In this document: one piece after another, positions 44,867 through 53,930 of the stretch
Layout of the letters: the number at the start of each line of letters is the position of its first letter
Numbering within the stretch: position 1 is the first letter of the stretch
Source of the DNA: Hymenobacter guriensis
GTDB taxonomy: Bacteria > Bacteroidota > Bacteroidia > Cytophagales > Hymenobacteraceae
Reading direction: 5' to 3'
Assembly (NCBI RefSeq): GCF_015773195.1
Contig: NZ_JADWYK010000001.1
Coordinates: 248,001 to 312,000, forward strand
DNA: 64,000 nt
Made by a program: the position numbers and the translations under genes
Notes under the pieces: generated by a model
Database searches by the model: none
Told to the model about the DNA's origin: nothing
Seen by the model: the letters and a program-made list of their open reading frames with translations, nothing else

Positions 44867-45967
44867 ATGAAAAAAATCTTTACTCTTTCTGCAGTTGCCG
44901 CCCTGATGGCCACCTCCCTGGGTGCTCAGGCACAGTTTAACGTAAATGGCACGCTCGATGCCAATGAAGTGGGTACCGGCGAAGGCAAGTACCAGTTGGT
45001 AGGCACCTATACCGGAGCCCACTCCATAACTGACCGGGGCCTGAAAGCCCTGTACGTGGGCACCACGGCTACCACCCTGAACGTGATGGTGGTGGCCTCT
45101 TCCGAAATCGATGGCTACAACTCGCTGGTGTTTTACCTGGACACGCCTAACAAGACGGGCATCGCGGCCAACACCCAGCTGCCCGGCAGCACTAACGGCG
45201 GCAACGATGGCCGGGAGTCTTTGCGGCAGCGCCCGACCCTGGATATGGAAGTGGATTATGCCTTCCGCTGCACCACTTCACCCTTTCGGAATGAAAATAA
45301 TGCCATCTACCTCAGCCGGGTAGATTACACCAAAACTCCCTACGACGAAGTGGGGATGGGCGCCGGCAGAAAAGACGGCACGCTGACCACGGATGGCAAT
45401 GACCCTGGTAAAGCGAATACGGCCTACCAGACCAGCGCCACGGGCAGCGTAGCCGCCAATACCACTACGGGCTGGGAATTCGAAATCCAGCTGTCGGCCA
45501 TCGGCGGTGCGCTGCCCGTGGGCAGCAACCTCCACATGATGGTGGCTTACATTGATGACTTCAAAAGCTTCAACTCCGATGTGCTGCCGACGATTACAGG
45601 CCAGACCACTGCCCTGGGCATCAACCCCGACTTCACGGCTATTCCCGGCAAGCAGTTCTATACCTACCAGGTAGGCACGGGCGTACTGGCCAGCCGCTCG
45701 GCTACGGCAGCCCTCAAGGCCGCGCTGTACCCAAACCCGGTAGCCGCCAGCAGCCGCCTCGCCTACAACGTGCCCAGCCAGGCGCGGGTACAGGTGTCCG
45801 TGTATAATGCCCTCGGTCAGAAAGTCCTGAACCTGCTCTCCGCTACGCAGGCGCCGGGCGCGCAGTCGGTGGCTTTGGCGCCACTCCGCCAGCTCCGGCA
45901 GGGTGCTTACACGGTCACGCTCCAAGTAGGCTCTCAGCTGAGCACGCACCGCGTGCTGGTTGATTAG
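44867..45967 (+). CDS. T9SS-secreted protein with unassigned beta-rich domain
   Basis: A 366-residue exported protein. The signal peptide is MKKIFTLSAVAALMATSLGAQA. Residues ~24-265 are a predicted beta-rich domain beginning FNVNGTLDANEVGTGEGKY, with LKALYVGTTATTLNVMVVA and later GWEFEIQLSAIGGALPVG. This pattern loosely recalls CBM9/DOMON-type sandwiches, but I cannot assign it. The last ~75 residues are a type A T9SS sorting domain (ALYPNPVAASSRLAY to the final strand). It is flanked by two GH30 lipoproteins on the same strand, so a role in glucan binding or cleavage is likely. The ATG at 44867 starts the signal; the frame stays open far upstream, inside the GH30 gene. A terminator follows. 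Confidence 0.8.
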   Translation: MKKIFTLSAVAALMATSLGAQAQFNVNGTLDANEVGTGEGKYQLVGTYTGAHSITDRGLKALYVGTTATTLNVMVVASSEIDGYNSLVFYLDTPNKTGIAANTQLPGSTNGGNDGRESLRQRPTLDMEVDYAFRCTTSPFRNENNAIYLSRVDYTKTPYDEVGMGAGRKDGTLTTDGNDPGKANTAYQTSATGSVAANTTTGWEFEIQLSAIGGALPVGSNLHMMVAYIDDFKSFNSDVLPTITGQTTALGINPDFTAIPGKQFYTYQVGTGVLASRSATAALKAALYPNPVAASSRLAYNVPSQARVQVSVYNALGQKVLNLLSATQAPGAQSVALAPLRQLRQGAYTVTLQVGSQLSTHRVLVD

Positions 45968-45974
45968 TACAGTA

Positions 45975-46018
45975 GCCGGGCGCGGCCGGAACAGCTGGCC
46001 GCGCCCGGTATTTTTTTC
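45975..46018 (+). terminator. Strong terminator after the T9SS protein gene
   Basis: GCCGGGCGCGGCC and its near-complement (45975-45988 / 45996-46009) with a 7-nt loop, followed by ATTTTTTTCTTTT. It begins 7 nt after the stop, so readthrough to the next GH30 gene may be limited and a separate promoter is possible. Confidence 0.88.
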
Positions 46019-46034
46019 TTTTCAGTTCTTTCTT

Positions 46035-47489
46035 ATGCATAAGATTCTGGCAGGCTACGTGGGCACTACGCTCCTCAGCGCACTGGTGCTCAGCGGCTGT
46101 GGCGGTGGCTCCGACGGGCCCGACCCTAAGCCGGTGCCGCCCCAGCCACCCGTAGAAACCGGCCCCTCGCAGGTAGCCACGTGGCTGACGACGACCGACC
46201 AGTCGATGCTGTTCCAGAAAAGCACCCAGGTTCTGAATTTCAAGGACGGGACTACCAGCGGCGCGACCATCGTGGTTGATACCACCACCACCTACCAGGG
46301 CATCGACGGCTTCGGATACACACTCACGGGCGGCAGCGCTACGCTTATTCATCAGCTGCCCGATGCCAACCGCGCGGCGCTGCTGCGGGAGCTGTTTGCT
46401 ACCGACGACACCAACATCGGCACCAGCTACCTGCGCATCAGCATTGGGGCCTCCGACCTGAGTGAGCGGCCGTTTACCTACAACGACCTGCCGGCGGGCC
46501 AGACCGACCCCACGCTGGAGAAGTTCACCCTGGCCGAAGAGCAGAAGGATCTGCTGCCGGTGCTGCGGGAAATCCTGGCTATCAACCCCGACCTCAAGAT
46601 CCTTGGCTCGCCCTGGACGGCGCCGCCCTGGATGAAAACGAACGGCAGCTACAAAGGCGGCTCCCTGAAGGCCGAATACTACAGCGTGTACGCGCAGTTC
46701 TTCGTCAAGTACCTGAAAAGCATGCAGGCGGAAGGCGTACGGCTGGATGCCATTACGGTGCAGAATGAGCCGCTCCACGATGGCAACAACCCCAGCATGC
46801 ACATGACGGCAGCCCAGCAGGCCGTTTTCATTGGCACTTACCTCGGGCCGGCGTTGCAGGCGGCCGGACTCAGCACCAAGATTATTCTCTACGACCACAA
46901 CGCCGACCGCACCGACTACCCGCTGGAAATCCTGGCCAACGCCACCGCCAACAAGTACGCTGATGGCTCGGCCTTTCACCTCTACGGTGGTAGCATTGAT
47001 GCCCTGACCCAGGTACATAACGCCTACCCCAGCAAGAACGTGTACTTCACTGAGCAATGGATAGGCGGCCCGGGCAACTTCGCCGGGGACTTCGGCTGGC
47101 ACATTGGTACCCTCATCATTGGGGCCACGCGCAACTGGAGCCGCAACGTGCTGGAGTGGAATTTGGCCGCCGATCAGAACTACGGCCCCCATACCGAGGG
47201 CGGCTGCTCTACTTGCCTGGGCGCTCTTACCATCAACGGGGGCACCGTGAGCCGCAACCCGGCTTACTACGTCATTGCTCACGCCAGCAAGTTTGTGCGG
47301 CCCGGCTCGGTGCGCATCGATACCAACCTGCCCGGCACGCTGCCCAACGTGGCCTTTAAAAACCCCAATGGCCAGAAGGTGCTCATTGTGCAGAACACCG
47401 GCGCCACCCAAACCTTCAGCATTGCCTACCGCGGCAAAGAAGCAACCACCACGCTGGCTAGTGGCTCCGTGGCCACTTACGTGTGGTAA
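46035..47489 (+). CDS. GH30 glycosidase, lipoprotein (second copy)
   Basis: A 484-residue paralogue of the gene at 43383. The signal MHKILAGYVGTTLLSALVLSGC ends in a lipobox with Cys22, followed by a Gly/Pro/Asp-rich spacer. Catalytic Glu245 lies in TVQNEPLHDG and nucleophile Glu340 in VYFTEQWI. The barrel opening IDGFGYTLTGGSA and the C-terminus VATYVW mirror the first copy. The pair probably arose by duplication with the T9SS gene retained between them. A long spacer after the Cys fits surface display. The ATG at 46035 lies 17 nt after the terminator T-run, leaving little room for a classical leader. Confidence 0.92.
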   Translation: MHKILAGYVGTTLLSALVLSGCGGGSDGPDPKPVPPQPPVETGPSQVATWLTTTDQSMLFQKSTQVLNFKDGTTSGATIVVDTTTTYQGIDGFGYTLTGGSATLIHQLPDANRAALLRELFATDDTNIGTSYLRISIGASDLSERPFTYNDLPAGQTDPTLEKFTLAEEQKDLLPVLREILAINPDLKILGSPWTAPPWMKTNGSYKGGSLKAEYYSVYAQFFVKYLKSMQAEGVRLDAITVQNEPLHDGNNPSMHMTAAQQAVFIGTYLGPALQAAGLSTKIILYDHNADRTDYPLEILANATANKYADGSAFHLYGGSIDALTQVHNAYPSKNVYFTEQWIGGPGNFAGDFGWHIGTLIIGATRNWSRNVLEWNLAADQNYGPHTEGGCSTCLGALTINGGTVSRNPAYYVIAHASKFVRPGSVRIDTNLPGTLPNVAFKNPNGQKVLIVQNTGATQTFSIAYRGKEATTTLASGSVATYVW

Positions 47490-47581
47490 TCGATTCATTA
47501 CAAGATTTTTAACAGGCCATCAACACGCCCTTTGGTCTTTGTTCTGGCTTCCCGCTTTTCTTCTAATCGAACTCCAAGAAT

Positions 47582-49705
47582 ATGCCTGTTACCTCTCGCT
47601 TATCGATACTAAAAACCAGCATTCTGCGTGGGCTATGCCTGCTGCTTGTGCTCTTAGCTGGTTTAGGCTTCGTTCGGCAGGCCAATGCCCAAAGCTTCCT
47701 GCGGGCCAGCGGCACCAAAATCGTGAATGCCAGCAACCAGGAGGTTATTCTCAACGGCATGAACCTGGGAGGCTGGGCTTTGCAGGAAGGCTACATCATC
47801 AAGCCCGGCTGGCCCGGCATCGACGGCAAGCAGACCCAGGGCACGGTAAAAAAGGCGCTTTACAACGCGGGCATGAGCGACGCGGAAGTGGAAGCCTTCT
47901 ACCAGAACTACCGCAATAACTTCATTACCAAGCCCGACCTCGACTACATTGCCTCCAAGGGCTTTAACTGCGTGCGCCTGCCCCTGCACTATGATCTGTT
48001 CCTGACGCCCAGCCAACGGGCTGTGCGCAATAGTGTGATTCGGGGAACGGTAACCTATGCTTCGTACGTGAGCCAGCTTACCGAATGGTATAATGCTGAT
48101 CAGCTGTTCACTGACGCGGCCAGCATGGAAGCGGTGCGCCTCATTGATAACACCCTGACCTGGGCGGCTGCCAACAAGATGTACGTGGTGCTGGACCTGC
48201 ACGCCGCGCCCGGCTCCCAGGGAACGGATGCCAACATATCCGACTCCCTCACGCCCCTGGATTTCTGGAACAAAACCATTTACCAGGATATAACCGACCG
48301 GTTATGGAGCACCATTGCGGCCCGATACAAGAACGACGCGCGCATTGCCATGTACGACCTCATCAACGAGCCGAACAACGTACCCAGCAATCAGCAGATC
48401 CATGACGTGTTTCAGCGGCTGATTAATACCGTGCGGGCGCAGGGCGACAACCACCTGATTTTGGTGGAAGGCAACGGCTGGGGCAATGACTATAACTACA
48501 TGGAGAAGCGCACCTTCTCCAACAACGCCAACCTGGTGTACAACTCGCACCGCTACAGCGGCACGGGCTACGAGCTCGACAACGGCGTGAACTCCACCGG
48601 CGGTGGCCCCAACAGCCTGCGCTTCATTGGTACCATGAAGAAGTTTCGCATCGATAACGACGTGCCCATCTGGGTAGGCGAAACCGGGGAAAACACGTTT
48701 ACCTGGATGCAGGATGCGGCTAAAGCCCTGAACTCGGTGGGTATTGGTTATTGCCATTGGACCTACAAGCGCTTTGAGGACCGCAACAATGCTGCCTTCA
48801 TGCGCATCAACCCGCCCTACGTGGTAGACGGGCCCGATGGCCTCAACCAGGTGCTGCTCAACATTCGCTTCGCCAACGGCGTGCCCAACACCACCGTGGC
48901 GGCTGTGTCGCCTAATGAGAACGGCATTGTAAACTACCCCGATGGCGGTAACTACTATGGTACCGTGGCGCCGAGCGGCCCAACTATTGGGCGCATCTAC
49001 CAAATCAGCTCCAAGAATAGCAATAAGGCCCTTGAAGTAGCATCTACCGCTACCACCAATGGCGACCCGGTGCAGCAATGGACCTGGGCGGGTACGGCCA
49101 ACCAGCAATGGAAGCTGGTGGATGCCGGCGGCGGCTATGTGCGCATTGTGAACATCAACAGCAACAAAAGCCTTGACATTGACGGCCCTTCTACTGCCGA
49201 TGGCGCTAAGGCGCATCAGTGGGACTGGCTCAGCCAGGACAGCCAGTACTGGCAAATTTTGAGCAACGGCGACGGTTCCTACCGCATCATCAACAAGTTC
49301 AGCGGCAAGGCTCTCGAGGTACAGAATAGCTCTACCGCCGATGGGGCCGCCGTGCAGCAGCGCACCTATGCGCTGCTCAACAACCAGCGCTGGCTTTTCT
49401 CGGATCAGGGTGAGGTTCTGGCAGCCCGGCTGGCTGTGAGCCCCGAAGCCGATGCCCGGCTGCAGCTCTACCCGACCACGGTACGGGAGCAGCTGGCGTT
49501 TGATTACACGGCCGCCCAGGCGCAGCAGCTCCGGGTGGAGCTGGTGGATGCGCTGGGCCGCACCGTGTTGCGGGCCGATAAAGCCGTACGGGCGGATTCT
49601 ACCCGACTCCGGTTTGCCGTGGCCGCCCTTCCGGCCGGCCTGTATAGCCTGCGGGTGCATACCGCCGAGGGCTTGCTGAACCGGCGTCTGCTCATTGCCC
49701 ACTAA
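47582..49705 (+). CDS. GH5 glucanase with RICIN lectin and T9SS sorting domain (copy 1)
   Basis: A 707-residue secreted enzyme. The signal peptide ends near AQA (36-37). Residues ~40-450 are a GH5 domain of the exo-beta-1,3-glucanase type: VILNGMNLGGW, FNCVRLPLHYDLF, VLDLHAAPGSQ, acid/base Glu263 in YDLINEPNN, nucleophile Glu367 in WVGETGEN. Residues ~470-607 form a ricin-type beta-trefoil with three repeats (VQQWTW, AHQWDW, VQQRTY). The last ~80 residues (from RLQLYPTTV) are a T9SS type A domain. It is followed by a close tandem copy. It should attack beta-1,3-linked glucan outside the cell, with the lectin aiding binding. Confidence 0.93.
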   Translation: MPVTSRLSILKTSILRGLCLLLVLLAGLGFVRQANAQSFLRASGTKIVNASNQEVILNGMNLGGWALQEGYIIKPGWPGIDGKQTQGTVKKALYNAGMSDAEVEAFYQNYRNNFITKPDLDYIASKGFNCVRLPLHYDLFLTPSQRAVRNSVIRGTVTYASYVSQLTEWYNADQLFTDAASMEAVRLIDNTLTWAAANKMYVVLDLHAAPGSQGTDANISDSLTPLDFWNKTIYQDITDRLWSTIAARYKNDARIAMYDLINEPNNVPSNQQIHDVFQRLINTVRAQGDNHLILVEGNGWGNDYNYMEKRTFSNNANLVYNSHRYSGTGYELDNGVNSTGGGPNSLRFIGTMKKFRIDNDVPIWVGETGENTFTWMQDAAKALNSVGIGYCHWTYKRFEDRNNAAFMRINPPYVVDGPDGLNQVLLNIRFANGVPNTTVAAVSPNENGIVNYPDGGNYYGTVAPSGPTIGRIYQISSKNSNKALEVASTATTNGDPVQQWTWAGTANQQWKLVDAGGGYVRIVNINSNKSLDIDGPSTADGAKAHQWDWLSQDSQYWQILSNGDGSYRIINKFSGKALEVQNSSTADGAAVQQRTYALLNNQRWLFSDQGEVLAARLAVSPEADARLQLYPTTVREQLAFDYTAAQAQQLRVELVDALGRTVLRADKAVRADSTRLRFAVAALPAGLYSLRVHTAEGLLNRRLLIAH

Positions 49706-49890
49706 CTCACCCCCCGGCAAGTGCCGGCCACCCTCGGGCGCGGCAGCGCGGCTGGTGGCATTACCCTACCTCTTCTCTTCTTACTAACTACTCGATTTTC
49801 TTCCGCTTTCCGCGCCCACTACCCGCTCTCCGCACACCTGTTCTTTGTTCTGGCTCCCCCTTTCTTTCCATACCCAAAACACCCACAACC

Positions 49891-52032
49891 ATGAACACCC
49901 CTACCTTTCTCAAGGCCCTGCGCACCGGTGTGCGGCGCGGCCGGCACCTGCTGCCCGTGCTCCTGGCCAGCCTGGGCCTCAGCCAGCAGGCCGACGCTCA
50001 AAGCTTTCTACGCGCCGATGGGCAACGCATTGTGAATGCCAGCAACCAGGAGGTTATTCTCAACGGCATGAACCTGGGCAACTGGGCCGTGCAGGAAGGC
50101 TACATGATGAAAGTGGGCTGGCCTGGGGCCACGATAAATGGTACCACGAAGCAGACGCAGGGCGCGGTAAAAAAGAGCCTCTACAACGCCGGCATGACCG
50201 ATGCGGCCGTGGAAACCTTCTACCAGAACTACCGCGCCAACTTCATTACCAAGCCCGACCTCGACTACATTGCCTCCAAGGGCTTTAACTGCGTGCGCCT
50301 GCCCCTGCACTACGAGCTGTTTCTGACGCCCGCCCAGCGGGCCGTGCGCAGCAGCGTGATGCGCGGCACCGTGACCTACGACTCGTACGTGAGTCAGCTT
50401 ACAAGCTGGTACAACAACAACCAGCTCTTCACCGACCCAGCCAACATGGCGGCGCTGGCCATGATTGACAATACCCTGGCCTGGGCCCAGGCCAACAACA
50501 TGTATGTGGTGCTGGATATGCACGCTGTGCCCGGCTCCCAAGGCACCGACGCCAACATTGCCGACCAGATTGTGGCCAACGACCTCTGGAACCGCCAGAT
50601 CAACCAGGATGTGCTGAACCGCCTTTGGGCGTTTGTATCGAACCGGTACAAGAACGACTCGCGGGTGGCTATGTACGACCTGATCAACGAGCCGAACAAC
50701 TACCCCAACAATCAGAAAATTCACGACGTACTGCAGCGCCTGATTACCACGGTACGGGGCAATGGCGACAACCACCTGATTTTGGTGGAAGGCAATGGCT
50801 GGGGCAACGACTACAACTACATGGAGCCGTTTACCTTCTCCAACCGCTCCAACCTGGTGTATAACTCGCATCGCTACAGCGGCACGGGCTATGAGATGGA
50901 CAACGGCGTAAACTCCACCGGCGGCGGGGCCAACGACCTGCGCTTTATCGGCAACCTGCGCAACTTCCGCTCTACCCACAACGTGCCGATTTGGGTGGGT
51001 GAAACCGGCGAGAACAACGACAACTGGATGCGCGACGCGGCCAAGAACCTGAACTCGGTGGGTATTGGCTGGTGCCACTGGACGTACAAGCGGTTCGAGA
51101 ACATCAGCAACCCGGCCTTCATGCACATCAACCCGCCCTACGTGGTGGACGGGCCCGCCGGCCTGAACCAAGTGTTGACCAACATCCAGTTTGCCAACTG
51201 CGTGCCCAACACCACAGTGGCGGCGGTATCGCCCAACCAGAACGGCATCGTAAACTACCCCGGCGGCGGCAACTACAACGGTACCACTGCTACGCCCAGC
51301 GGCCCGGCTATTGGCCGCATCTACGAAATCAGCTCCAAAAACGGCGGCAAGGCCCTGGAGGTATCGAACAACTCGCAGGTGAATGGCGGCCGCGTACAGC
51401 AGTGGACCTGGGTAGCCGCGGCCAGCCAGAAGTGGAAGCTGGTGGATGCCGGCGGTGGCTACGTACGCATCGTGAACCTGAACAGCAACAAGAGCCTGGA
51501 CATTGCCGGCCCCTCTACGGCCGATGGCGCTAAGGCGCACCAGTGGGACTGGCTCAGCCAGGACAGCCAGTACTGGAAGATTGAAAGCAACGGCGACGGC
51601 ACCTACCGCCTCATAAACAAGTTTAGCGGCAAGGCACTGGACGTGGAAAACGGCTCCACTGCTGACGGCGCAGCCGCGCACCAGTGGACCTGGGGCGGCT
51701 ACAACAGCCAGCGCTGGTGGTTCTCGGACCAGGGCGCAGCCCGTACGGCACTAGCTACCGTATCGCCCGAAGCGGATGCGCGCCTGCAGCTGTACCCTAC
51801 CACAGTGCAGGACCAGCTCACGTTCGACTACACGGCACCCAAAGCCCAGAAATTACAGATTCAGTTGGTAGATGTACTGGGCCGCTCCGTACTTTCGGGG
51901 CCAGACCGCGCGGTACAGACCGGCCTCAACCACTTCTCGTTTGCCGTGGCCTCACTCCCTCCGGGCGTATACAGCCTGCGCGTAGGTACTCCTGAGGGCC
52001 TGCTGCAACGGCGCCTGCTCATTGGCCGCTAA
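49891..52032 (+). CDS. GH5 glucanase with RICIN lectin and T9SS sorting domain (copy 2)
   Basis: A 713-residue tandem paralogue of the preceding gene with the same domain order. Catalytic residues are Glu267 (YDLINEPNN) and Glu371 (WVGETGEN). The trefoil repeats read VQQWTW, AHQWDW and AHQWTW, so its third repeat keeps the QxW that copy 1 has lost. Exact nucleotide identity reaches 47 nt (50032-50078 against 47723-47769) and 74 nt (50239-50312 against 47918-47991), while other stretches differ widely, as expected from gene conversion on an older duplication. A short insertion (TINGTTK) distinguishes it near residue 81. The upstream sequence TCTTTGTTCTGGCT is shared with copy 1. Confidence 0.93.
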   Translation: MNTPTFLKALRTGVRRGRHLLPVLLASLGLSQQADAQSFLRADGQRIVNASNQEVILNGMNLGNWAVQEGYMMKVGWPGATINGTTKQTQGAVKKSLYNAGMTDAAVETFYQNYRANFITKPDLDYIASKGFNCVRLPLHYELFLTPAQRAVRSSVMRGTVTYDSYVSQLTSWYNNNQLFTDPANMAALAMIDNTLAWAQANNMYVVLDMHAVPGSQGTDANIADQIVANDLWNRQINQDVLNRLWAFVSNRYKNDSRVAMYDLINEPNNYPNNQKIHDVLQRLITTVRGNGDNHLILVEGNGWGNDYNYMEPFTFSNRSNLVYNSHRYSGTGYEMDNGVNSTGGGANDLRFIGNLRNFRSTHNVPIWVGETGENNDNWMRDAAKNLNSVGIGWCHWTYKRFENISNPAFMHINPPYVVDGPAGLNQVLTNIQFANCVPNTTVAAVSPNQNGIVNYPGGGNYNGTTATPSGPAIGRIYEISSKNGGKALEVSNNSQVNGGRVQQWTWVAAASQKWKLVDAGGGYVRIVNLNSNKSLDIAGPSTADGAKAHQWDWLSQDSQYWKIESNGDGTYRLINKFSGKALDVENGSTADGAAAHQWTWGGYNSQRWWFSDQGAARTALATVSPEADARLQLYPTTVQDQLTFDYTAPKAQKLQIQLVDVLGRSVLSGPDRAVQTGLNHFSFAVASLPPGVYSLRVGTPEGLLQRRLLIGR

Positions 52033-52070
52033 CCGACGGCCGTAGCGGGAGCCTGCTTTGCTTTTTCACC

Positions 52071-52102
52071 TACTGCCGGTCCGTGGCTACGGGCCGGCAG
52101 TA
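52071..52102. repeat. Hairpin between GH5 copy 2 and the third GH30 gene
   Basis: TACTGCCGGTCCGT (52071-52084) pairs with ACGGGCCGGCAGTA (52089-52102), 14 bp with one G:U, loop GGCT. No T-run follows directly, so it may attenuate rather than stop transcription. Confidence 0.6.
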
Positions 52103-52132
52103 TTAGCGGAATCACCCCGCATTTTTCTTTTT

Positions 52133-53632
52133 ATGTCAACCAAGTTTTTTTCCGTTCTCCTGCTGGCGGCCTTGTCGGCCACGGGAGCTGTAGCGCAGAA
52201 AGCCGCCAAACCGGCCGCCAAGCCTACGACCAAGCCGGCCACGAAAGCGCCAGCCTACTCAGCCATAGGCCGCAAGGTGCAGGTCTTTACCACGGCCGCC
52301 AGCACCAACCAGCGCCTGGCTGCCGCCGGTGAGCTAAGCTTCCAGCCCCTGCCGCAGCCTCTGGAAACCCAGGTGTGCGTGTTTATTGACCCCAACCATA
52401 CCTTTCAGACGGTGTTGGGCATTGGCGGGGCCCTCACCGATGCCTCAGCCGAAACCTTTGCCAAGCTGCCAAAAGCAGTTCAGCAGGAGTTTATGCGCGC
52501 CTACTATAGTCCCAAGGAAGGTATTGGTTACACCCTGGCTCGCACTACCATTGCCAGCTCCGACTTCTCAACGGCGCCCTACGACTACATAGCTGACAAG
52601 GACGAGAGCCTGAAAACCTTCAGCGTCAAGCACGACGAGCAGTACCGCATTCCCTTCATCAAGCAGGCTATTGCCGCCGCCGGTGGTAAGCTAACCATGT
52701 ACGTGGCTCCCTGGAGCCCGCCAGCCTGGATGAAGGACAACAGTAACCGTCTTAAAGGCGGTAAGCTGCTACCCAAGTACCGTCAAGCCTGGGCCGACCA
52801 CTACGTAAAGTTCATCAAAGAGTATGAGCGCCAGGGTATACCCATATGGGGACTGAGCACCCAGAACGAGCCCATGGCTGTGCAGACGTGGGAATCCTGC
52901 GTGTTTACGGCCGAGGAGGAGCGCGACTTTATCAAGGGATATTTGGGCCCGACCCTGAAGAAAAGCGGCCTGGGCGACCGGAAGCTCATTGCCTGGGACC
53001 ACAACCGTGACCAGGTGTACCAGCGCGCCAGTACCATCCTAGACGACCCCGAAGCCGCTCAGTACGTGTGGGGCGTGGGCTACCACTGGTACGAAACCTG
53101 GACCGGAAGCTCCATGATGTTCGACAACGTGCGCCGCGTGCGCGAAACATACCCCAACAAGAATTTAATGCTCACCGAGGCCTGCATCGAGAAGTTCGAT
53201 TTCAACAAGGTGAACGACTGGGCCCTTGGCGAGAAGTACGGTTACTCGATGATCAACGACTTCAACAACGGCAACGTAGGCTGGACTGACTGGAACATCC
53301 TGCTCGACGAACAGGGTGGCCCTAACCACGTTAAGAACTTCTGCTACGCGCCACTAATCGGCGATACCCGCACTGGTAAGCTGATTTACACCAACATCTA
53401 CTATTACATCGGGCACTTCTCCAAGTTCATCCGGCCCGGGGCCAAGCGCATCAGCAGCGCCACTACCCGCGACTGGCTGCAGACCACAGCCTTCCAGAAT
53501 ACTGATGGCTCGGTGGCTGTGGTGGTGATGAACAGCTCCGACAAGCAGCAGGATTTCTCGCTTTGGCTCAATGGCCAGGCTGCTCCGGCCGTGAGTTTGC
53601 CGCATTCCATCAGCACGTTTGTGGTGAAGTAG
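52133..53632 (+). CDS. GH30 glycosidase, exported (third copy, divergent)
   Basis: A 499-residue family 30 enzyme. It has an ordinary signal peptide (MSTKFFSVLLLAALSATGAVAQ) rather than a lipobox, then a Lys/Ala/Pro/Thr-rich spacer (24-40). The domain opens with VLGIGGALTDASAETFAKLP; acid/base Glu246 lies in LSTQNEPMAVQTWESC and nucleophile Glu349 in LMLTEACIE. This subtype is nearer the classical glucosylceramidase/beta-1,6-glucanase branch than the two lipoproteins. The final segment SLPHSISTFVVK completes the C-terminal beta domain. It should act in the periplasm or be released, on oligosaccharides produced by the GH5 and GH30 lipoproteins. Confidence 0.92.
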   Translation: MSTKFFSVLLLAALSATGAVAQKAAKPAAKPTTKPATKAPAYSAIGRKVQVFTTAASTNQRLAAAGELSFQPLPQPLETQVCVFIDPNHTFQTVLGIGGALTDASAETFAKLPKAVQQEFMRAYYSPKEGIGYTLARTTIASSDFSTAPYDYIADKDESLKTFSVKHDEQYRIPFIKQAIAAAGGKLTMYVAPWSPPAWMKDNSNRLKGGKLLPKYRQAWADHYVKFIKEYERQGIPIWGLSTQNEPMAVQTWESCVFTAEEERDFIKGYLGPTLKKSGLGDRKLIAWDHNRDQVYQRASTILDDPEAAQYVWGVGYHWYETWTGSSMMFDNVRRVRETYPNKNLMLTEACIEKFDFNKVNDWALGEKYGYSMINDFNNGNVGWTDWNILLDEQGGPNHVKNFCYAPLIGDTRTGKLIYTNIYYYIGHFSKFIRPGAKRISSATTRDWLQTTAFQNTDGSVAVVVMNSSDKQQDFSLWLNGQAAPAVSLPHSISTFVVK

Positions 53633-53709
53633 CCAGCTGGTTCTTCCCAGCTTATAGGCTTCCCTCGGGCGTTACCCTGCTGTAAAAATCCAGCTGACAA
53701 CTCCTGGCA

Positions 53710-53744
53710 AACAGGTCAGGCTCCTAGTAGGGGTCTGGCCTGTT
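53710..53744 (+). terminator. Weak hairpin after the glycosidase cluster
   Basis: AACAGGTCAGG (53710-53720) and TCTGGCCTGTT (53734-53744) pair imperfectly, followed by CTGTTAG. It could end transcription of the cluster ahead of the LacI gene. The rest of the gap to 53930 shows no gene. Confidence 0.45.
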
Positions 53745-53930
53745 CTGTTAGAGGCCCACTTGCTCAGCGCAACTCTTGCGGTGGCAGCATACTGACTGGC
53801 ACTCCTGTCTTCCGACTTCAGCTGCCTGTTCTCCGCAACGCTCCGGAAAAATTGCGGGCATAGCTTGCAGAATGGGTGGGGTTGCGTTATTTAGAGTGCG
53901 GAAACTCTTCTTCATCAAACTTGCTGCGAT

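Noticed and set aside
45915..47498. 527-codon minus-strand frame opposite the second GH30 gene
   Set aside because: Antisense shadow; the plus strand carries a complete GH30 enzyme with both catalytic residues.
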